Below are positions 51,562 through 60,194 of a stretch of DNA of 64,000 bases, piece by piece. Location of the stretch: positions 1-64,000 of the forward strand of contig NZ_JAECRZ010000015.1 in assembly GCF_016019955.1 (NCBI RefSeq). The letters are read 5' to 3'. The translations under genes and the position numbers were made by a program. The DNA comes from Thiosulfatihalobacter marinus. GTDB taxonomy: Bacteria > Pseudomonadota > Alphaproteobacteria > Rhodobacterales > Rhodobacteraceae. Position 1 is the stretch's first letter. Every line of letters starts with the position of its first letter. The notes under the pieces were generated by a model. It was given only the letters and a program-made list of their open reading frames with translations. It did not search any database and was not told where the DNA came from.

Positions 51562-51944
51562 TCGGGGATCTCCAGGGGGGGAATACGGGCGATGCAATTC
51601 TTGCGGAAATGCACGGAACGGTCGCGCCATGGAACAAGCCCGTCGGGTGTGGCGGCATATTTGGCCACCCCATCAGCGACCAGATCGGAATCTTCGGCGC
51701 CGGAGAAGTTGCCGTAGACATAGGTCCAACGCCCGGCCCCGCCGCGCAGGGTGACAGAACAGCCGTGATCGCAGTTGGAAAAGCACTCGACCCCGCGCAG
51801 TGTCACGTGGTCGGGCAGGGCGGTGGCTTGCAGGGCTTCGAACAATTGCGTGCCCGGTCGCGGGCCTTCCTGATCCGTCGGTGCACCGGCGCGGCAGGTG
51901 GTACACACCAGCAGTTCGACGGGCGCGTTTGCGTCGGCCATCAT
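51558..51944 (-). CDS. DUF1636 family protein, first gene of the riboswitch operon
   Basis: A 128-residue protein of the DUF1636 type, often found at the front of cobalamin operons in alphaproteobacteria. LLVCTTCRAGAP at the N-terminus and GVECFSNCDHGCSVTLRG give a C-x2-C...C-x3-C-x3-C pattern like thioredoxin-like 2Fe-2S ferredoxins. A metal-binding or redox task in cobalt handling is plausible. Start 51944 has AAGGGA upstream and is the first coding start after the riboswitch. Confidence 0.85.
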   Translation of the reverse strand: MMADANAPVELLVCTTCRAGAPTDQEGPRPGTQLFEALQATALPDHVTLRGVECFSNCDHGCSVTLRGGAGRWTYVYGNFSGAEDSDLVADGVAKYAATPDGLVPWRDRSVHFRKNCIARIPPLEIPE

Positions 51945-52032
51945 GTCTTCCCTTGTCTGGGACGGGGCAGGGACGGGTTGCATTGCATCAGCCCGACACC
52001 GGAAACACCCCGTCCGGTTTACGTCATCTCTT

Positions 52033-52207
52033 GGGCTGGCAGGTCTCCCGGCTTGCGGATTTCGGCGGTGTCGCCTGCGGTGGCCCAGCCTTCCCGGATT
52101 AACCCAGTGGCTTCGGGCGACCTTTCCGGTCACGGTCGCGGGGGCGGCTGCGCTTGGGGCAATTTGCCCCTGTCGCATTCCCTATTCACCTGTTTATTAG
52201 ACAGGCA
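52033..52207 (-). ncRNA. cobalamin riboswitch
   Basis: Read on the minus strand: GGTGCCTGT, AATAGGGAA, a run of paired elements, the B12 box GAAGCCACTGG at about 52104-52114, GGGAAGGCTGGGCCACC and the closing AGCCGGGAGACCTGCC. The order and spacing match the AdoCbl riboswitch class. It lies about 90 bases before the DUF1636 start and should repress DUF1636-cobW-cobN-cobG-cobH-cobI-cobJ when cobalamin is plentiful. Ends are approximate. Confidence 0.93.
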
Positions 52208-52262
52208 CCAGCGCGCCCAACTGAGGCAGCGCAGGGGGCTTTGTCAAGCAGGAGAGTGGCCA

Positions 52263-53429
52263 GTGGCGCCCGATGATCCCACAAGCGACAGGGTTTGGCC
52301 TGAAACCGGCCTTTGGGCTGCATCTTTTCGCGTGATGTTCCCGTTGGCGGCCTTGTGGGCCGCGTTGGCGGTGGGTCTTTGGCAATGGGGTGGACTTGTT
52401 TGGCCGAATCTGGAGCTGACCGTCGGCTGGCATGTGCATGAGATGAGCTTTGGGTTCGGCGGGGCGGCGCTTGCGGGTTATGCGCTGACCGCGTGCAGCA
52501 GCTGGACAGGGCGGGCGCCGGTCGGCGGGTGGCGGCTGATGTGGTTGGCCGGGCTTTGGGTTGTTGTTCGGATTGCTTTGCTGACGCCGCTGGAGATGGC
52601 TGATTGGGTGGCCGCTATCGCGTCGCTGGCTTTCTTTTGGACAATCGCGGCGCTGCTGGTTCATGAGATGCGCCGCGGCGGGAAGGGCGTGCGCCCGTTC
52701 CTTGTGCTGTTCTGCGGGATTGCGGGGATCGGATCGGCCTTGTGGATCATTGCCCTGTCCGGGGGGGCGCAGCCGGGTTCGATCTGGCCGGTGCTCGGGT
52801 TTGCGCTTTTGCTGAGCGCCATTGGATCCCGCATGGTGCCCGCCTTTCTGGCAGCTGCGTCCGCAAGCGGCCGGCAGGACAGCCCTCCCGTGCCGGTATG
52901 GATCACCGGGGTTGCAACGGGTTTTCTGATCGGCGGCGCGTTCGCCTTGTTCGCTGGATTGCGGGGGATGGCGGCCGCCTTGATCGCGCTGGCTGCCTTG
53001 GCGATGGTGGCGCAGATCCTGCGCTGGCCCTGGCGGCCTGTCGCCCGGGACGGGTTGCTTGCGATGCTTGGCGCGGCGTTCCTCTGGCTGCCGGCCGGGC
53101 TTTTCCTGCTGGCGGGCCATGTTCCGGCCGGGTGGGTGACGCTGGCGGTTGCGTCACATGTGTTGATGATGGGGGCCATGGGCGGGCTTGTCATGGCCGT
53201 TTCCTCGCGCGCCTTCGCGCGGCGTGTGTCAGGCAGGTTGCGCGCGCGCCGTCCGATGCTCCCGGCCTTTGCGCTGATCGCGCTGTCGGTGCCATTGCGC
53301 CTGTTCGGAGCGCTGGATCTGGCGGCCGGGGTCTGGATCGCGGGATGGGTGCTGTATCTGGCGATGTCGCTGTTCCGGCTTGGCGGGCCGGTGCCGCGCC
53401 CGGTCTTCAGCGGCGCGCGGGATCGCTGA
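52263..53429 (+). CDS. NnrS family membrane protein
   Basis: A 388-residue polytopic membrane protein with about twelve hydrophobic segments. GWHVHEMSFGFGGAALAGY near residue 60 is the NnrS signature; NnrS proteins bind haem and copper and protect against nitric oxide stress. The start is GTG 52263, with AGGAG 9 bases before it. It is divergent from the riboswitch operon and upstream of cobO, so it may be cotranscribed with cobO. Why an NnrS-like gene sits among cob genes is unclear; corrins bind NO tightly, which offers a speculative link. Confidence 0.85.
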   Translation: MAPDDPTSDRVWPETGLWAASFRVMFPLAALWAALAVGLWQWGGLVWPNLELTVGWHVHEMSFGFGGAALAGYALTACSSWTGRAPVGGWRLMWLAGLWVVVRIALLTPLEMADWVAAIASLAFFWTIAALLVHEMRRGGKGVRPFLVLFCGIAGIGSALWIIALSGGAQPGSIWPVLGFALLLSAIGSRMVPAFLAAASASGRQDSPPVPVWITGVATGFLIGGAFALFAGLRGMAAALIALAALAMVAQILRWPWRPVARDGLLAMLGAAFLWLPAGLFLLAGHVPAGWVTLAVASHVLMMGAMGGLVMAVSSRAFARRVSGRLRARRPMLPAFALIALSVPLRLFGALDLAAGVWIAGWVLYLAMSLFRLGGPVPRPVFSGARDR

Positions 53430-53498
53430 GCCGTGCTTGTGCTTGGAGCGGGGCTGTGGTTTCGTGCCGCGACTTTCCCTGATGTCAGAGAGGCCAAC

Positions 53499-54107
53499 AT
53501 GAGTGATCAGAACGCACGCCATGCCGAAAAGATGAAGAAGATCAAGGCGGCGCGGGATCGTCTGATGGCAACCAAGACCGAGGAAAAGGGCCTTGTCATG
53601 GTCCATACGGGGCCCGGCAAGGGCAAGTCCAGTTCGGGATTCGGCATGATCATGCGCTGTATCGCGCATGGGATGCCGGTGGCTGTGGTGCAATTCATCA
53701 AGGGGGCCATGGCCACGGGCGAACGCGCCTTTCTGGAAACGCATTTTGCCGATGAGGTGAAATTCCACGTGTCCGGCGAAGGGTTTACCTGGGAAACGCA
53801 GGACCGGGCGCGTGACATTGCCAAGGCCGAGGCGGGCTGGGAACTTGCCAAGGCGTTGATCCGCGACCCCGGAAACCGGTTTGTCATGTTGGACGAGATC
53901 AATATCGCGCTGCGCAACGACTATCTGGATATCGATGCCGTGGTCGATTTCCTGCTGAATGAAAAGCCACCGATGACCCATGTTCTGCTGACCGGGCGCA
54001 ATGCCAAACCGGAACTGATCGAGGCGGCGGACCTGGTGACGGAGATGACCCTGGTCAAGCATCCGTTCCGTGACGGGATCAAGGCGCAGGCCGGGGTGGA
54101 ATTCTGA
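53499..54107 (+). CDS. cobO: cob(I)yrinic acid a,c-diamide adenosyltransferase
   Basis: A 202-residue CobO/BtuR-type enzyme attaching the 5'-deoxyadenosyl ligand to cobalt. The P-loop VHTGPGKGKSSSGFGMIMR (about 35-53) is diagnostic, followed by VQFIKGAMATGERAF, MLDEINIALRNDYLD and HVLLTGRNAKPELIEAADL. Its TGA stop overlaps the next start as TGATG. 69 bases separate it from the NnrS-like gene. Confidence 0.95.
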   Translation: MSDQNARHAEKMKKIKAARDRLMATKTEEKGLVMVHTGPGKGKSSSGFGMIMRCIAHGMPVAVVQFIKGAMATGERAFLETHFADEVKFHVSGEGFTWETQDRARDIAKAEAGWELAKALIRDPGNRFVMLDEINIALRNDYLDIDAVVDFLLNEKPPMTHVLLTGRNAKPELIEAADLVTEMTLVKHPFRDGIKAQAGVEF

Positions 54108-54451
54108 TGGCTGTGAAACGCTTGCCGGCGGAACTCGGACCGGGAATGGCGTTGCGGCGGCAGGATTACACCGGCGCTGCCTGCCACGCCGGTCACGACG
54201 CGCCGCGGGATGGCCCGATCGCTGAGCAAGAAGTTTTATGCAGGAAAAAGAGTGATATGCCAGTCACTGGTGAGGTGGGTGTGCAACAGCCGCACGCGGT
54301 GAACCGTGCCGCATTGGGACATATGCTGCCGCATGGCCGGACCGGGATAAGGGCGGATTTTGGCGGGCTGGACGTGACCCGGCCGCACATCGGCAACATG
54401 CAGATGATCGCCCCTGCGGCGGTCGAAGCGTTTCTTCCGAAACAAGGCTAG
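54107..54451 (+). CDS. hypothetical protein between cobO and cobQ
   Basis: An open frame of 114 residues starting in a TGATG overlap with cobO. No domain is recognised; its second half (from an internal ATG at 54257, [18 protein letters not shown]) could be an independent start. Codon third positions are less GC-biased than in cobO and cobQ, which weakens the case for a real gene. If expressed, it would be cotranscribed with cobO and cobQ. Confidence 0.35.
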   Translation: MAVKRLPAELGPGMALRRQDYTGAACHAGHDAPRDGPIAEQEVLCRKKSDMPVTGEVGVQQPHAVNRAALGHMLPHGRTGIRADFGGLDVTRPHIGNMQMIAPAAVEAFLPKQG

Positions 54452-54455
54452 GCGC

Positions 54456-55904
54456 ATGGGACGTGCGGTGATGATCCAGGGGACGGGCTCGAATGTGGGC
54501 AAGTCCATGCTGGTGGCGGGCCTGTGCCGTGCGGCCCTGCGCCGGGGGCTTTCGGTGGCGCCGTTCAAGCCGCAGAACATGTCCAACAATGCGGCCGTCA
54601 CCAGCGATGGCGGCGAAATCGGGCGGGCGCAGGCCTTGCAGGCACTGGCCTGCGGCAAGGCGTTGAGCGTGGACATGAACCCGGTGCTGCTCAAACCGGA
54701 AACCGATGTGGGCGCGCAGGTGGTGGTGCAGGGAAAACGGCTGACCACGGCGAAGGCGCGGGAGTATGCCAGGCTTAAACCGCAGTTGATGGGCGCCGTG
54801 CAGGAGAGCTTCAACCGTTTGAAATCATGCAACGATCTGGTGATTGTCGAAGGGGCGGGCAGCCCGGCCGAGGTGAATCTGCGCGCAGGCGACATCGCAA
54901 ATATGGGGTTTGCGCGCGCGGCGAATGTGCCGGTTGTTCTGGCCGGAGATATCGATCGGGGCGGGGTGATCGCGCAGATCATCGGGACGCAGGCGGTGAT
55001 GGATGCGGCGGATGGCGCGCTGGTCAAGGGGTTCCTGATCAACAAGTTTCGCGGAGATCCCGGCCTGTTTGACGACGGGTATGCGCTGATCGAGGCGCGG
55101 ACCGGCTGGCGCGGTTTTGGCGTGCTGCCTTATTTCGCTGATGCCTGGAAGCTGCCCGCCGAGGACGCGCTTGACATGGCGAATGCCAAGCGTGAGGGCG
55201 GATTGAAGGTGGTCTGTCTGGGCCTGTCGCGGATCGCCAATTTCGACGATATGGACCCTCTGGCGCAGGAGCCGGGGGTCAGTCTGACCATGTTGCGGGC
55301 GGGGCAGGCCTTGCCTGGCGATACCGACGTGGTGATCATTCCGGGCAGCAAATCGACCCGTGGCGATCTGGCATTCCTGAAGGCTCAGGGGTGGGACGTG
55401 GACATCGCGGCGCATTTGCGCAGGGGCGGACATGTTCTTGGGATTTGTGGGGGATATCAGATGCTTGGTCGCAAGGTCTGTGACCCGGACGGGAGCGAGG
55501 GGCCGGCTGGCGACACTGAGGGGCTGGGCTTGCTGGACGTGGAAACGAGGATGACAGCGGACAAGCGGCTGACGGAAGCGCGTGCGGTGCATGTGGCCAC
55601 GGGCTGCGGGTTTCATGGTTATGAAATCCACATTGGACGCACGGACGGGGCGGACCGGGCGCGGCCCTTTGCGCGGGTTGACGGGCGCGATGAGGGGGCT
55701 GTCCGCGCGGATGGGCGGGTGGCCGGGAGCTATTTGCATGGCATGTTCCGCGATGACGGGTTTCGCGCGGCCTGGCTGGCGGATCTGGGCGCCACGGCGG
55801 GGGCCGCGGGCTATGACGCGACAGTGGAGGCGGTGTTGGATGCGCTGGCGGCACATGTCGAGCGGCATCTGGATGTGGATGCGATTCTGGGGGTCGCCCG
55901 GTAA
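54456..55904 (+). CDS. cobQ: cobyric acid synthase
   Basis: A 482-residue amidase converting adenosylcobyrinic acid a,c-diamide to cobyric acid by four glutamine-dependent amidations. The N-terminal [21 protein letters not shown]-loop, [13 protein letters not shown] and [12 protein letters not shown] are diagnostic. The glutaminase-like domain has ICGGYQMLG with the nucleophilic Cys and YLHGMF with the His near the end. It follows the short hypothetical frame by 4 bases. Confidence 0.96.
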   Translation: MGRAVMIQGTGSNVGKSMLVAGLCRAALRRGLSVAPFKPQNMSNNAAVTSDGGEIGRAQALQALACGKALSVDMNPVLLKPETDVGAQVVVQGKRLTTAKAREYARLKPQLMGAVQESFNRLKSCNDLVIVEGAGSPAEVNLRAGDIANMGFARAANVPVVLAGDIDRGGVIAQIIGTQAVMDAADGALVKGFLINKFRGDPGLFDDGYALIEARTGWRGFGVLPYFADAWKLPAEDALDMANAKREGGLKVVCLGLSRIANFDDMDPLAQEPGVSLTMLRAGQALPGDTDVVIIPGSKSTRGDLAFLKAQGWDVDIAAHLRRGGHVLGICGGYQMLGRKVCDPDGSEGPAGDTEGLGLLDVETRMTADKRLTEARAVHVATGCGFHGYEIHIGRTDGADRARPFARVDGRDEGAVRADGRVAGSYLHGMFRDDGFRAAWLADLGATAGAAGYDATVEAVLDALAAHVERHLDVDAILGVAR

Positions 55905-55917
55905 ACGCGCGAGGTGA

Positions 55918-55967
55918 GTGCCGCCCGGGCGGGCGCCTCCGGCGGGAGTATTTTTGGCAAAATGAAG
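55918..55967 (+). repeat. dispersed palindromic intergenic repeat, copy e (divergent)
   Basis: A GC-rich palindromic part (CCGCCCGGGCGGGCGCCTCC, then GGCGG) followed by GAGTATTTTTGGCAAAATGAAG, here given as the shared tail TATTTTTGGCAAAATGAAG. The hairpins differ from the other copies but the tail is nearly the same as in copy b. It lies between cobQ and the convergent regulator gene. Confidence 0.75.
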
Positions 55968-55968
55968 A

Positions 55969-56946
55969 TCAGGGCGTGGTGCGGGATTTGCGCAGGGCGC
56001 GCGTGGAGGTGGCGTAGGCGGCGCGGAAGGCGCGGGCGAAGCTTGCCGGTGAGGAAAATCCCGTGGCCAGGGCGATGTCGCGGGCGGGCATGTGGGTATC
56101 GATCGCAAGGCGATGGGCCTCGGCCAGGCGCAGCGACAGGTAGTAGGAATTGGGCGATTGCCCAAGGGTCTTTTGAAAGCGCAATTGAAGCGTGCGCAGC
56201 GTCATGCCGCACCGGCGCGCGATTTCCGGCAGCGGCAGGGGATCGTCCAGCGTGGTTTCCATGAGGTCGATCGCGCGCGCGATCCGGGTATTGTGGCGCA
56301 GGGGGCGGGGTGTGGAGCCTGGGCTTTGTTGTCCGGCGGGAACCGGATCATAGAGGAATGCGCTGCCGACACGGCGGGAGAGATCGGCGCCGTACCGGGT
56401 GGCGATGAGGTGCAGCATCATGTCGATACAGGGCGCGGCGCCGCCGCTGGTGGCGTAGGGGCCGGACAGGCAGAAACGGTCGCGGCGGGTGTCGACCTGT
56501 GGAAAGCGCGAGGCGAATATGTCGAGGTCTTCCCAGTGAGTTGTGGCCATGTGCCCGTCGAGCAACCCGGCGCTGGCCAGGAGCCAGGCGCCGCCGTCGA
56601 TGGCGGCCATGGGGGTGCCGAGCCGGGCCAAGCGGCGCAGGCTGGCCAAGAGACGCGGTGTAGCATGTTCGCGAAGCCGGAAACCGGCGACGATGATCAG
56701 GAGATCGCATCGTGCCAGATCGGCGATGGACGCGCCGGCAACCTCGAGACCGCTCGTCAACTGGGCGGGGCTTCCGGACGGGGTGTAAAATGCCCAATGA
56801 AACAGAGGCTTGCCCGCGCGGCGGTTGGCGGCGCGCATGGGATCGACGGCGGCGGCAAAGCTGAGCGTGTTGCAATCGTCAAACACCAGCAGCGCGGTGT
56901 CGAGCGGCCGGGAGCTGGGCGTGAAGACGGTTTTTTCGTTTTTCAT
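55969..56946 (-). CDS. GlxA/CdhR-type transcriptional regulator
   Basis: A 325-residue regulator. The N-terminal DJ-1/PfpI-like amidotransferase domain (about 15-190; LLVFDDCNTLSFAAAVDPMRAANR in parts, AIDGGAWLLASAGLLDG) senses the ligand. The C-terminal AraC/XylS domain has IARRCGMTLRTLQLRFQKTL and ALATGFSSPASFARAFRAAY (two helix-turn-helix motifs). CdhR of Pseudomonas, which activates carnitine genes, is of this type, and the next genes fit carnitine breakdown. An alternative start lies 6 bases upstream (56952); neither has a good ribosome site. Confidence 0.88.
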   Translation of the reverse strand: MKNEKTVFTPSSRPLDTALLVFDDCNTLSFAAAVDPMRAANRRAGKPLFHWAFYTPSGSPAQLTSGLEVAGASIADLARCDLLIIVAGFRLREHATPRLLASLRRLARLGTPMAAIDGGAWLLASAGLLDGHMATTHWEDLDIFASRFPQVDTRRDRFCLSGPYATSGGAAPCIDMMLHLIATRYGADLSRRVGSAFLYDPVPAGQQSPGSTPRPLRHNTRIARAIDLMETTLDDPLPLPEIARRCGMTLRTLQLRFQKTLGQSPNSYYLSLRLAEAHRLAIDTHMPARDIALATGFSSPASFARAFRAAYATSTRALRKSRTTP

Positions 56947-57024
56947 CAACATTGTTTCGTAAATCGAAAAGTAGTTCGGGGCAAGTCGGGGAATACTGAA
57001 ACAAACGCGGGGAAAGGAATCGAC

Positions 57025-57936
57025 ATGCCGTTGGAAATGAATCGCGAGATTTTCATCACCTGTGCCGTGACCGGATCGGGCAGCACGCAGGATCGCAGCC
57101 CGCATGTACCACGCTCGCCTGAACAGATCGCAAACAGCGCGATCGCGGCGGCCAAGGCGGGGGCGGCGATCGTACATTGTCATGTGCGAGATCCCGAGAC
57201 CGGCGCGCCCAGCCGGGATCTGGCGCTGTATCGCGAAGTGACGGACCGGGTGCGTGACAGCGATACGGATGTGGTGCTGAACCTGACTGCCGGCATGGGT
57301 GGGGATATAGTGTTCGGCGGGGTCGAGGCGCCGTTTCCGGTGCGCGATGGCACCGACATGGTGGGCGCCAGCGAACGGGTGGCGCATGTGGCCGAGTGCC
57401 TGCCGGAAATCTGTACGCTGGATTGCGGCACGATGAATTTCGCCGAAGCCGATTACGTGATGACCAACACGCCGGGCATGTTGGTTGCGATGGGACAAAT
57501 GATGACGGCTCTGGGGGTCAAGCCCGAGATCGAGGCCTTTGACACCGGTCATCTTTGGTATGCCAGGCAGCTTGTGAAGGACGGGGTGTTGGACAGCCCG
57601 GCGCTGGTTCAACTGTGCATGGGGGTGCCGTGGGGTGCGCCGGACGACCTCAACACCTTCATGGCAATGGTCAACAATGTGCCGGATGACTGGACGTTCA
57701 GCGCGTTTTCGCTGGGCCGTAACCAGATGGCCTATGTCGCGGCGGCGGTGCTGGCGGGGGGCAATGTGCGGGTTGGCCTGGAAGACAATCTGTGGCTGGG
57801 CAAGGGCGCGCTGGCGCAGAACTGGCAGCTTGTGGAGCGGGCCCAGACCATCATTGAAAACATGGGGGCGCGGGTGATCGGGCCAGAGGATGTGCGCGCC
57901 AGGCTGGGGCTGAAAAAGCGCACGCCAAAGGGATAA
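57025..57936 (+). CDS. BKACE family beta-keto acid cleavage enzyme, probable dehydrocarnitine cleavage
   Basis: A 303-residue zinc enzyme of the 3-keto-5-aminohexanoate cleavage (BKACE) family. These condense a beta-keto acid with acetyl-CoA, releasing acetoacetate and an acyl-CoA. The metal-binding HCHVRDPETGAPS is at His51 and His53; the N-terminal FITCAVTGSG, NLTAGMGGD and the late NVRVGLEDNLWLGKG are family marks. With a carnitine dehydrogenase-thioesterase fusion beside it, the substrate is most likely 3-dehydrocarnitine, giving betainyl-CoA and acetoacetate. A strong GGAAAGGAA precedes ATG 57025. Confidence 0.9.
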   Translation: MPLEMNREIFITCAVTGSGSTQDRSPHVPRSPEQIANSAIAAAKAGAAIVHCHVRDPETGAPSRDLALYREVTDRVRDSDTDVVLNLTAGMGGDIVFGGVEAPFPVRDGTDMVGASERVAHVAECLPEICTLDCGTMNFAEADYVMTNTPGMLVAMGQMMTALGVKPEIEAFDTGHLWYARQLVKDGVLDSPALVQLCMGVPWGAPDDLNTFMAMVNNVPDDWTFSAFSLGRNQMAYVAAAVLAGGNVRVGLEDNLWLGKGALAQNWQLVERAQTIIENMGARVIGPEDVRARLGLKKRTPKG

Positions 57937-57958
57937 TGCGACAGGGGAGCAAGAACAC

Positions 57959-58270
57959 ATGACCGTTTACGTCATCGGGCAACTCGACATTCACGACCCG
58001 GAACGCTACCGCGCCTATCTGGATGGTTTCATGCCAAGTTTTTCCAGACATGGCGGGACGTTGCTGGCAACCAGTGCCGCGGAAACGACTGTTCTGGAAG
58101 GCAGTTGGGCCTTTCCGAAAACCGTGATTATGGCATTCCCGGACAAGGCGTCGGCACAGGCGTGGCACAGTGATCCGGAATATGTGGAACTGGCCCGGAT
58201 TCGGCATCAGACCGCCCGCACCAACCTGGTGATCGTGGAGGGGATTTCGCCTGTCCGGCCGGAAGGCTGA
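57959..58270 (+). CDS. DUF1330 family protein
   Basis: A 103-residue ferredoxin-like (dimeric alpha-beta barrel) protein: DIHDPERYRAYLDGFMPSFSRHGG, ETTVLEGSWAFPKTVIMAFPD (each in part) and WHSDPEYVELARIRHQTARTN. DUF1330 members are often fused or next to catabolic operons without a known reaction. It lies 22 bases after the BKACE gene, with a GGGGAGC ribosome site, so it is in the same operon and may assist carnitine breakdown. Confidence 0.82.
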   Translation: MTVYVIGQLDIHDPERYRAYLDGFMPSFSRHGGTLLATSAAETTVLEGSWAFPKTVIMAFPDKASAQAWHSDPEYVELARIRHQTARTNLVIVEGISPVRPEG

Positions 58271-58312
58271 GTGGGCAATGCGGGGCGCGGGGCGCCGCGG
58301 AGGGAGGCAGAA

Positions 58313-58717
58313 ATGTCACGTCGTTATCACGTCGGTATTGCGTCGGTATTGCATCGGTGCGGTTTGGGGTTTTGGGCACTTTTGTTGGCGGGCGCCGCCG
58401 TCGCCGGAGAGGCGCCGCTTTGGGAAGGGTACTGGAGCGGCAATGCGGCGTGGTGCGCCCGGGCCGGAGAGGTCGGGGACGAGACCCCGGACTGGTACGG
58501 GCGGGACGGGTTTTTCGGGATCGAGTGGAGCTGCGAGGTGGAGGCTGTACGCGCGACCGGGGTTGGCAACAGCTGGGCCGTTGAAACGGCGTGCCTGGAT
58601 GCCGGGTATGCGTATCGGCAGTCGCAGATATTCCTTGTTACATATGAGGACCGGCTGTTGATCCTGGATGAAACGGGCGTGACCGCAAATCTGGTCCGCT
58701 GTGAGAAGAAGGGCTGA
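58313..58717 (+). CDS. small exported hypothetical protein whose signal peptide is encoded by a repeat
   Basis: A 134-residue protein with a signal peptide (MSRRYHVGIASVLHRCGLGF, WALLLAGAAVAG) and a mature part with four Cys (about 45, 64, 83, one near the C-terminus; CARAGEVGD, WSCEVEAV, TACLDAGYAYR, LVRCEKKG). That suggests two disulfides in the periplasm. GGAGGGAGG precedes ATG 58313. The first 17 codons consist of the four 11-bp repeat units also seen at 2650. The protein is not recognised. It interrupts the otherwise enzymatic carnitine gene set and ends just before the dehydrogenase. Confidence 0.65.
   Translation: MSRRYHVGIASVLHRCGLGFWALLLAGAAVAGEAPLWEGYWSGNAAWCARAGEVGDETPDWYGRDGFFGIEWSCEVEAVRATGVGNSWAVETACLDAGYAYRQSQIFLVTYEDRLLILDETGVTANLVRCEKKG
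58319..58362. repeat. four tandem 11-bp units inside a signal peptide coding region
   Basis: Units at 58319, 58330, 58341 and 58352 share the core (A/G)TCGGTATTG. They are the same array as at 2650-2693, in the same orientation and number. Here the array overlaps codons 3-17 of an exported protein. Confidence 0.85.
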
Positions 58718-58721
58718 TACG

Positions 58722-60194
58722 ATGGGTGTGGCAGCGATAATTGGTGGCGGCGTCATCGGCGGCGGCTGGGCGGCGCGGTTCCTGCTGAACGGGTGGGATG
58801 TGCGTGTGTTTGACCCCGACCCGGAGGCGCGGCGCAAGATCGGCGAAGTGTTGGGCAATGCGCGCCGCTCGTTGCCGGGGCTGAGCGATGTGGCCTTGCC
58901 GCCCGAGGGCGCGTTGAGTTTTCACGACAGCCTGTCGGCGGCAGTGCAGGGGGCGGACTGGATTCAGGAAAGTGTTCCGGAACGGCTTGAGCTGAAACGC
59001 AAAGTGTACCAGACCTTGCAGGAGCATTGTGATCCGGGGGCCATTCTGGGGTCGTCGACCAGCGGGTTCAAGCCAGGCGAATTGCAGGGCTGTGCGACAC
59101 GGCCCGGGCAGATCGTGGTGACGCATCCGTTCAATCCGGTTTACCTGATGCCGCTGGTCGAACTGGTGCCGACCGACAGGAACCCGCCGGAGGTGGTGGC
59201 GCGCGCCAGGGAGATTCTGACCGGGCTGGGCATGTTTCCGCTTTTGGTGCGCAAGGAGATCGACGCCCATATCGCGGACCGGTTTCTTGAGGCGGTGTGG
59301 CGCGAGGCGCTGTGGCTGGTCAAGGATGGCGTGGCCACGACCGAAGAGATCGATGAGGCGATCCGCATGGGGTTTGGCATTCGCTGGGCGCAGATGGGGC
59401 TGTTTGACACGTATCGCGTGGCGGGTGGCGAGGCGGGCATGAAGCATTTCATGGCCCAGTTTGGTCCGGCGCTGGAATGGCCCTGGACACGGCTGACGGA
59501 TGTGCCGGAATTCACCGAGGATCTGGTGGATCTGATCGCCGGGCAGTCGGATGCGCAATCGGGCCATATGAGTATCCGCGAGATGGAACGTATTCGTGAT
59601 GACAACCTTGTGTCGATGATGCGCGCGCTCAAGGCGCAGGACTGGGCGTCGGGTGCGGTGTTGAACGCGCATGATGCGCGGCTGTCGGCAGAGGCGGGCA
59701 TGGTGCGCCGCGCCGCCGATATTGCCGACCCCGCGCAACCGGTGGTGACGGGGCGGCGCACGGTGCCGGTGGACTGGCTGGACTATAACGGGCATATGAC
59801 CGAGTTCCGCTATCTGCATGCGTTTGCCGATGCCAGCGACCGGATGATGGAGATCATTGGCTGCGATCGGGATTACATCGCGACGGGGGGGAGCTATTTC
59901 ACCGCCGAGACCCATATCCGCCATATTGACGAGGCGCGGCTTGGGGCGCCGATCGAAATGCGGACGCGGGTATTGAAGGGCGAGGGCAAGAAGATGCATC
60001 TGTGGCACGAGATGTATTCGGGCGACAGGCTGTTGGCGACGGCGGAGCATGTCCTGATCCATGTCAGCCTTGCGACGCGCCGCCCGTCGCCGCCAGGTGA
60101 CGAGATCGCCGCCAACCTGAAGATGCTGAGCGACGCGCAGGCCGGGCTACCCGCGCCGGACGGAGTGGGACGGTATGTGGGGCAACCGCGATGA
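58722..60194 (+). CDS. L-carnitine dehydrogenase fused to a hot-dog thioesterase
   Basis: A 490-residue fusion. Residues 1-325 are a 3-hydroxyacyl-CoA-dehydrogenase-like oxidoreductase: Rossmann motif AAIIGGGVIGGGWAARFLLN, the SSTSGFKPGELQ loop, THPFNPVYLMPLVELVPT and FLEAVWREALWLVKDG. This matches carnitine 3-dehydrogenase, oxidising L-carnitine to 3-dehydrocarnitine with NAD+. Residues about 345-475 are a 4HBT-type thioesterase (VPVDWLDYNGHMTEFRYL, TGGSYFTAETHI), presumably hydrolysing betainyl-CoA to glycine betaine. In Pseudomonas these are separate proteins (CdhA, CdhB). Start 58722 follows AAGAAGGG. It overlaps the SDR gene by 4 bases. Confidence 0.9.
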   Translation: MGVAAIIGGGVIGGGWAARFLLNGWDVRVFDPDPEARRKIGEVLGNARRSLPGLSDVALPPEGALSFHDSLSAAVQGADWIQESVPERLELKRKVYQTLQEHCDPGAILGSSTSGFKPGELQGCATRPGQIVVTHPFNPVYLMPLVELVPTDRNPPEVVARAREILTGLGMFPLLVRKEIDAHIADRFLEAVWREALWLVKDGVATTEEIDEAIRMGFGIRWAQMGLFDTYRVAGGEAGMKHFMAQFGPALEWPWTRLTDVPEFTEDLVDLIAGQSDAQSGHMSIREMERIRDDNLVSMMRALKAQDWASGAVLNAHDARLSAEAGMVRRAADIADPAQPVVTGRRTVPVDWLDYNGHMTEFRYLHAFADASDRMMEIIGCDRDYIATGGSYFTAETHIRHIDEARLGAPIEMRTRVLKGEGKKMHLWHEMYSGDRLLATAEHVLIHVSLATRRPSPPGDEIAANLKMLSDAQAGLPAPDGVGRYVGQPR

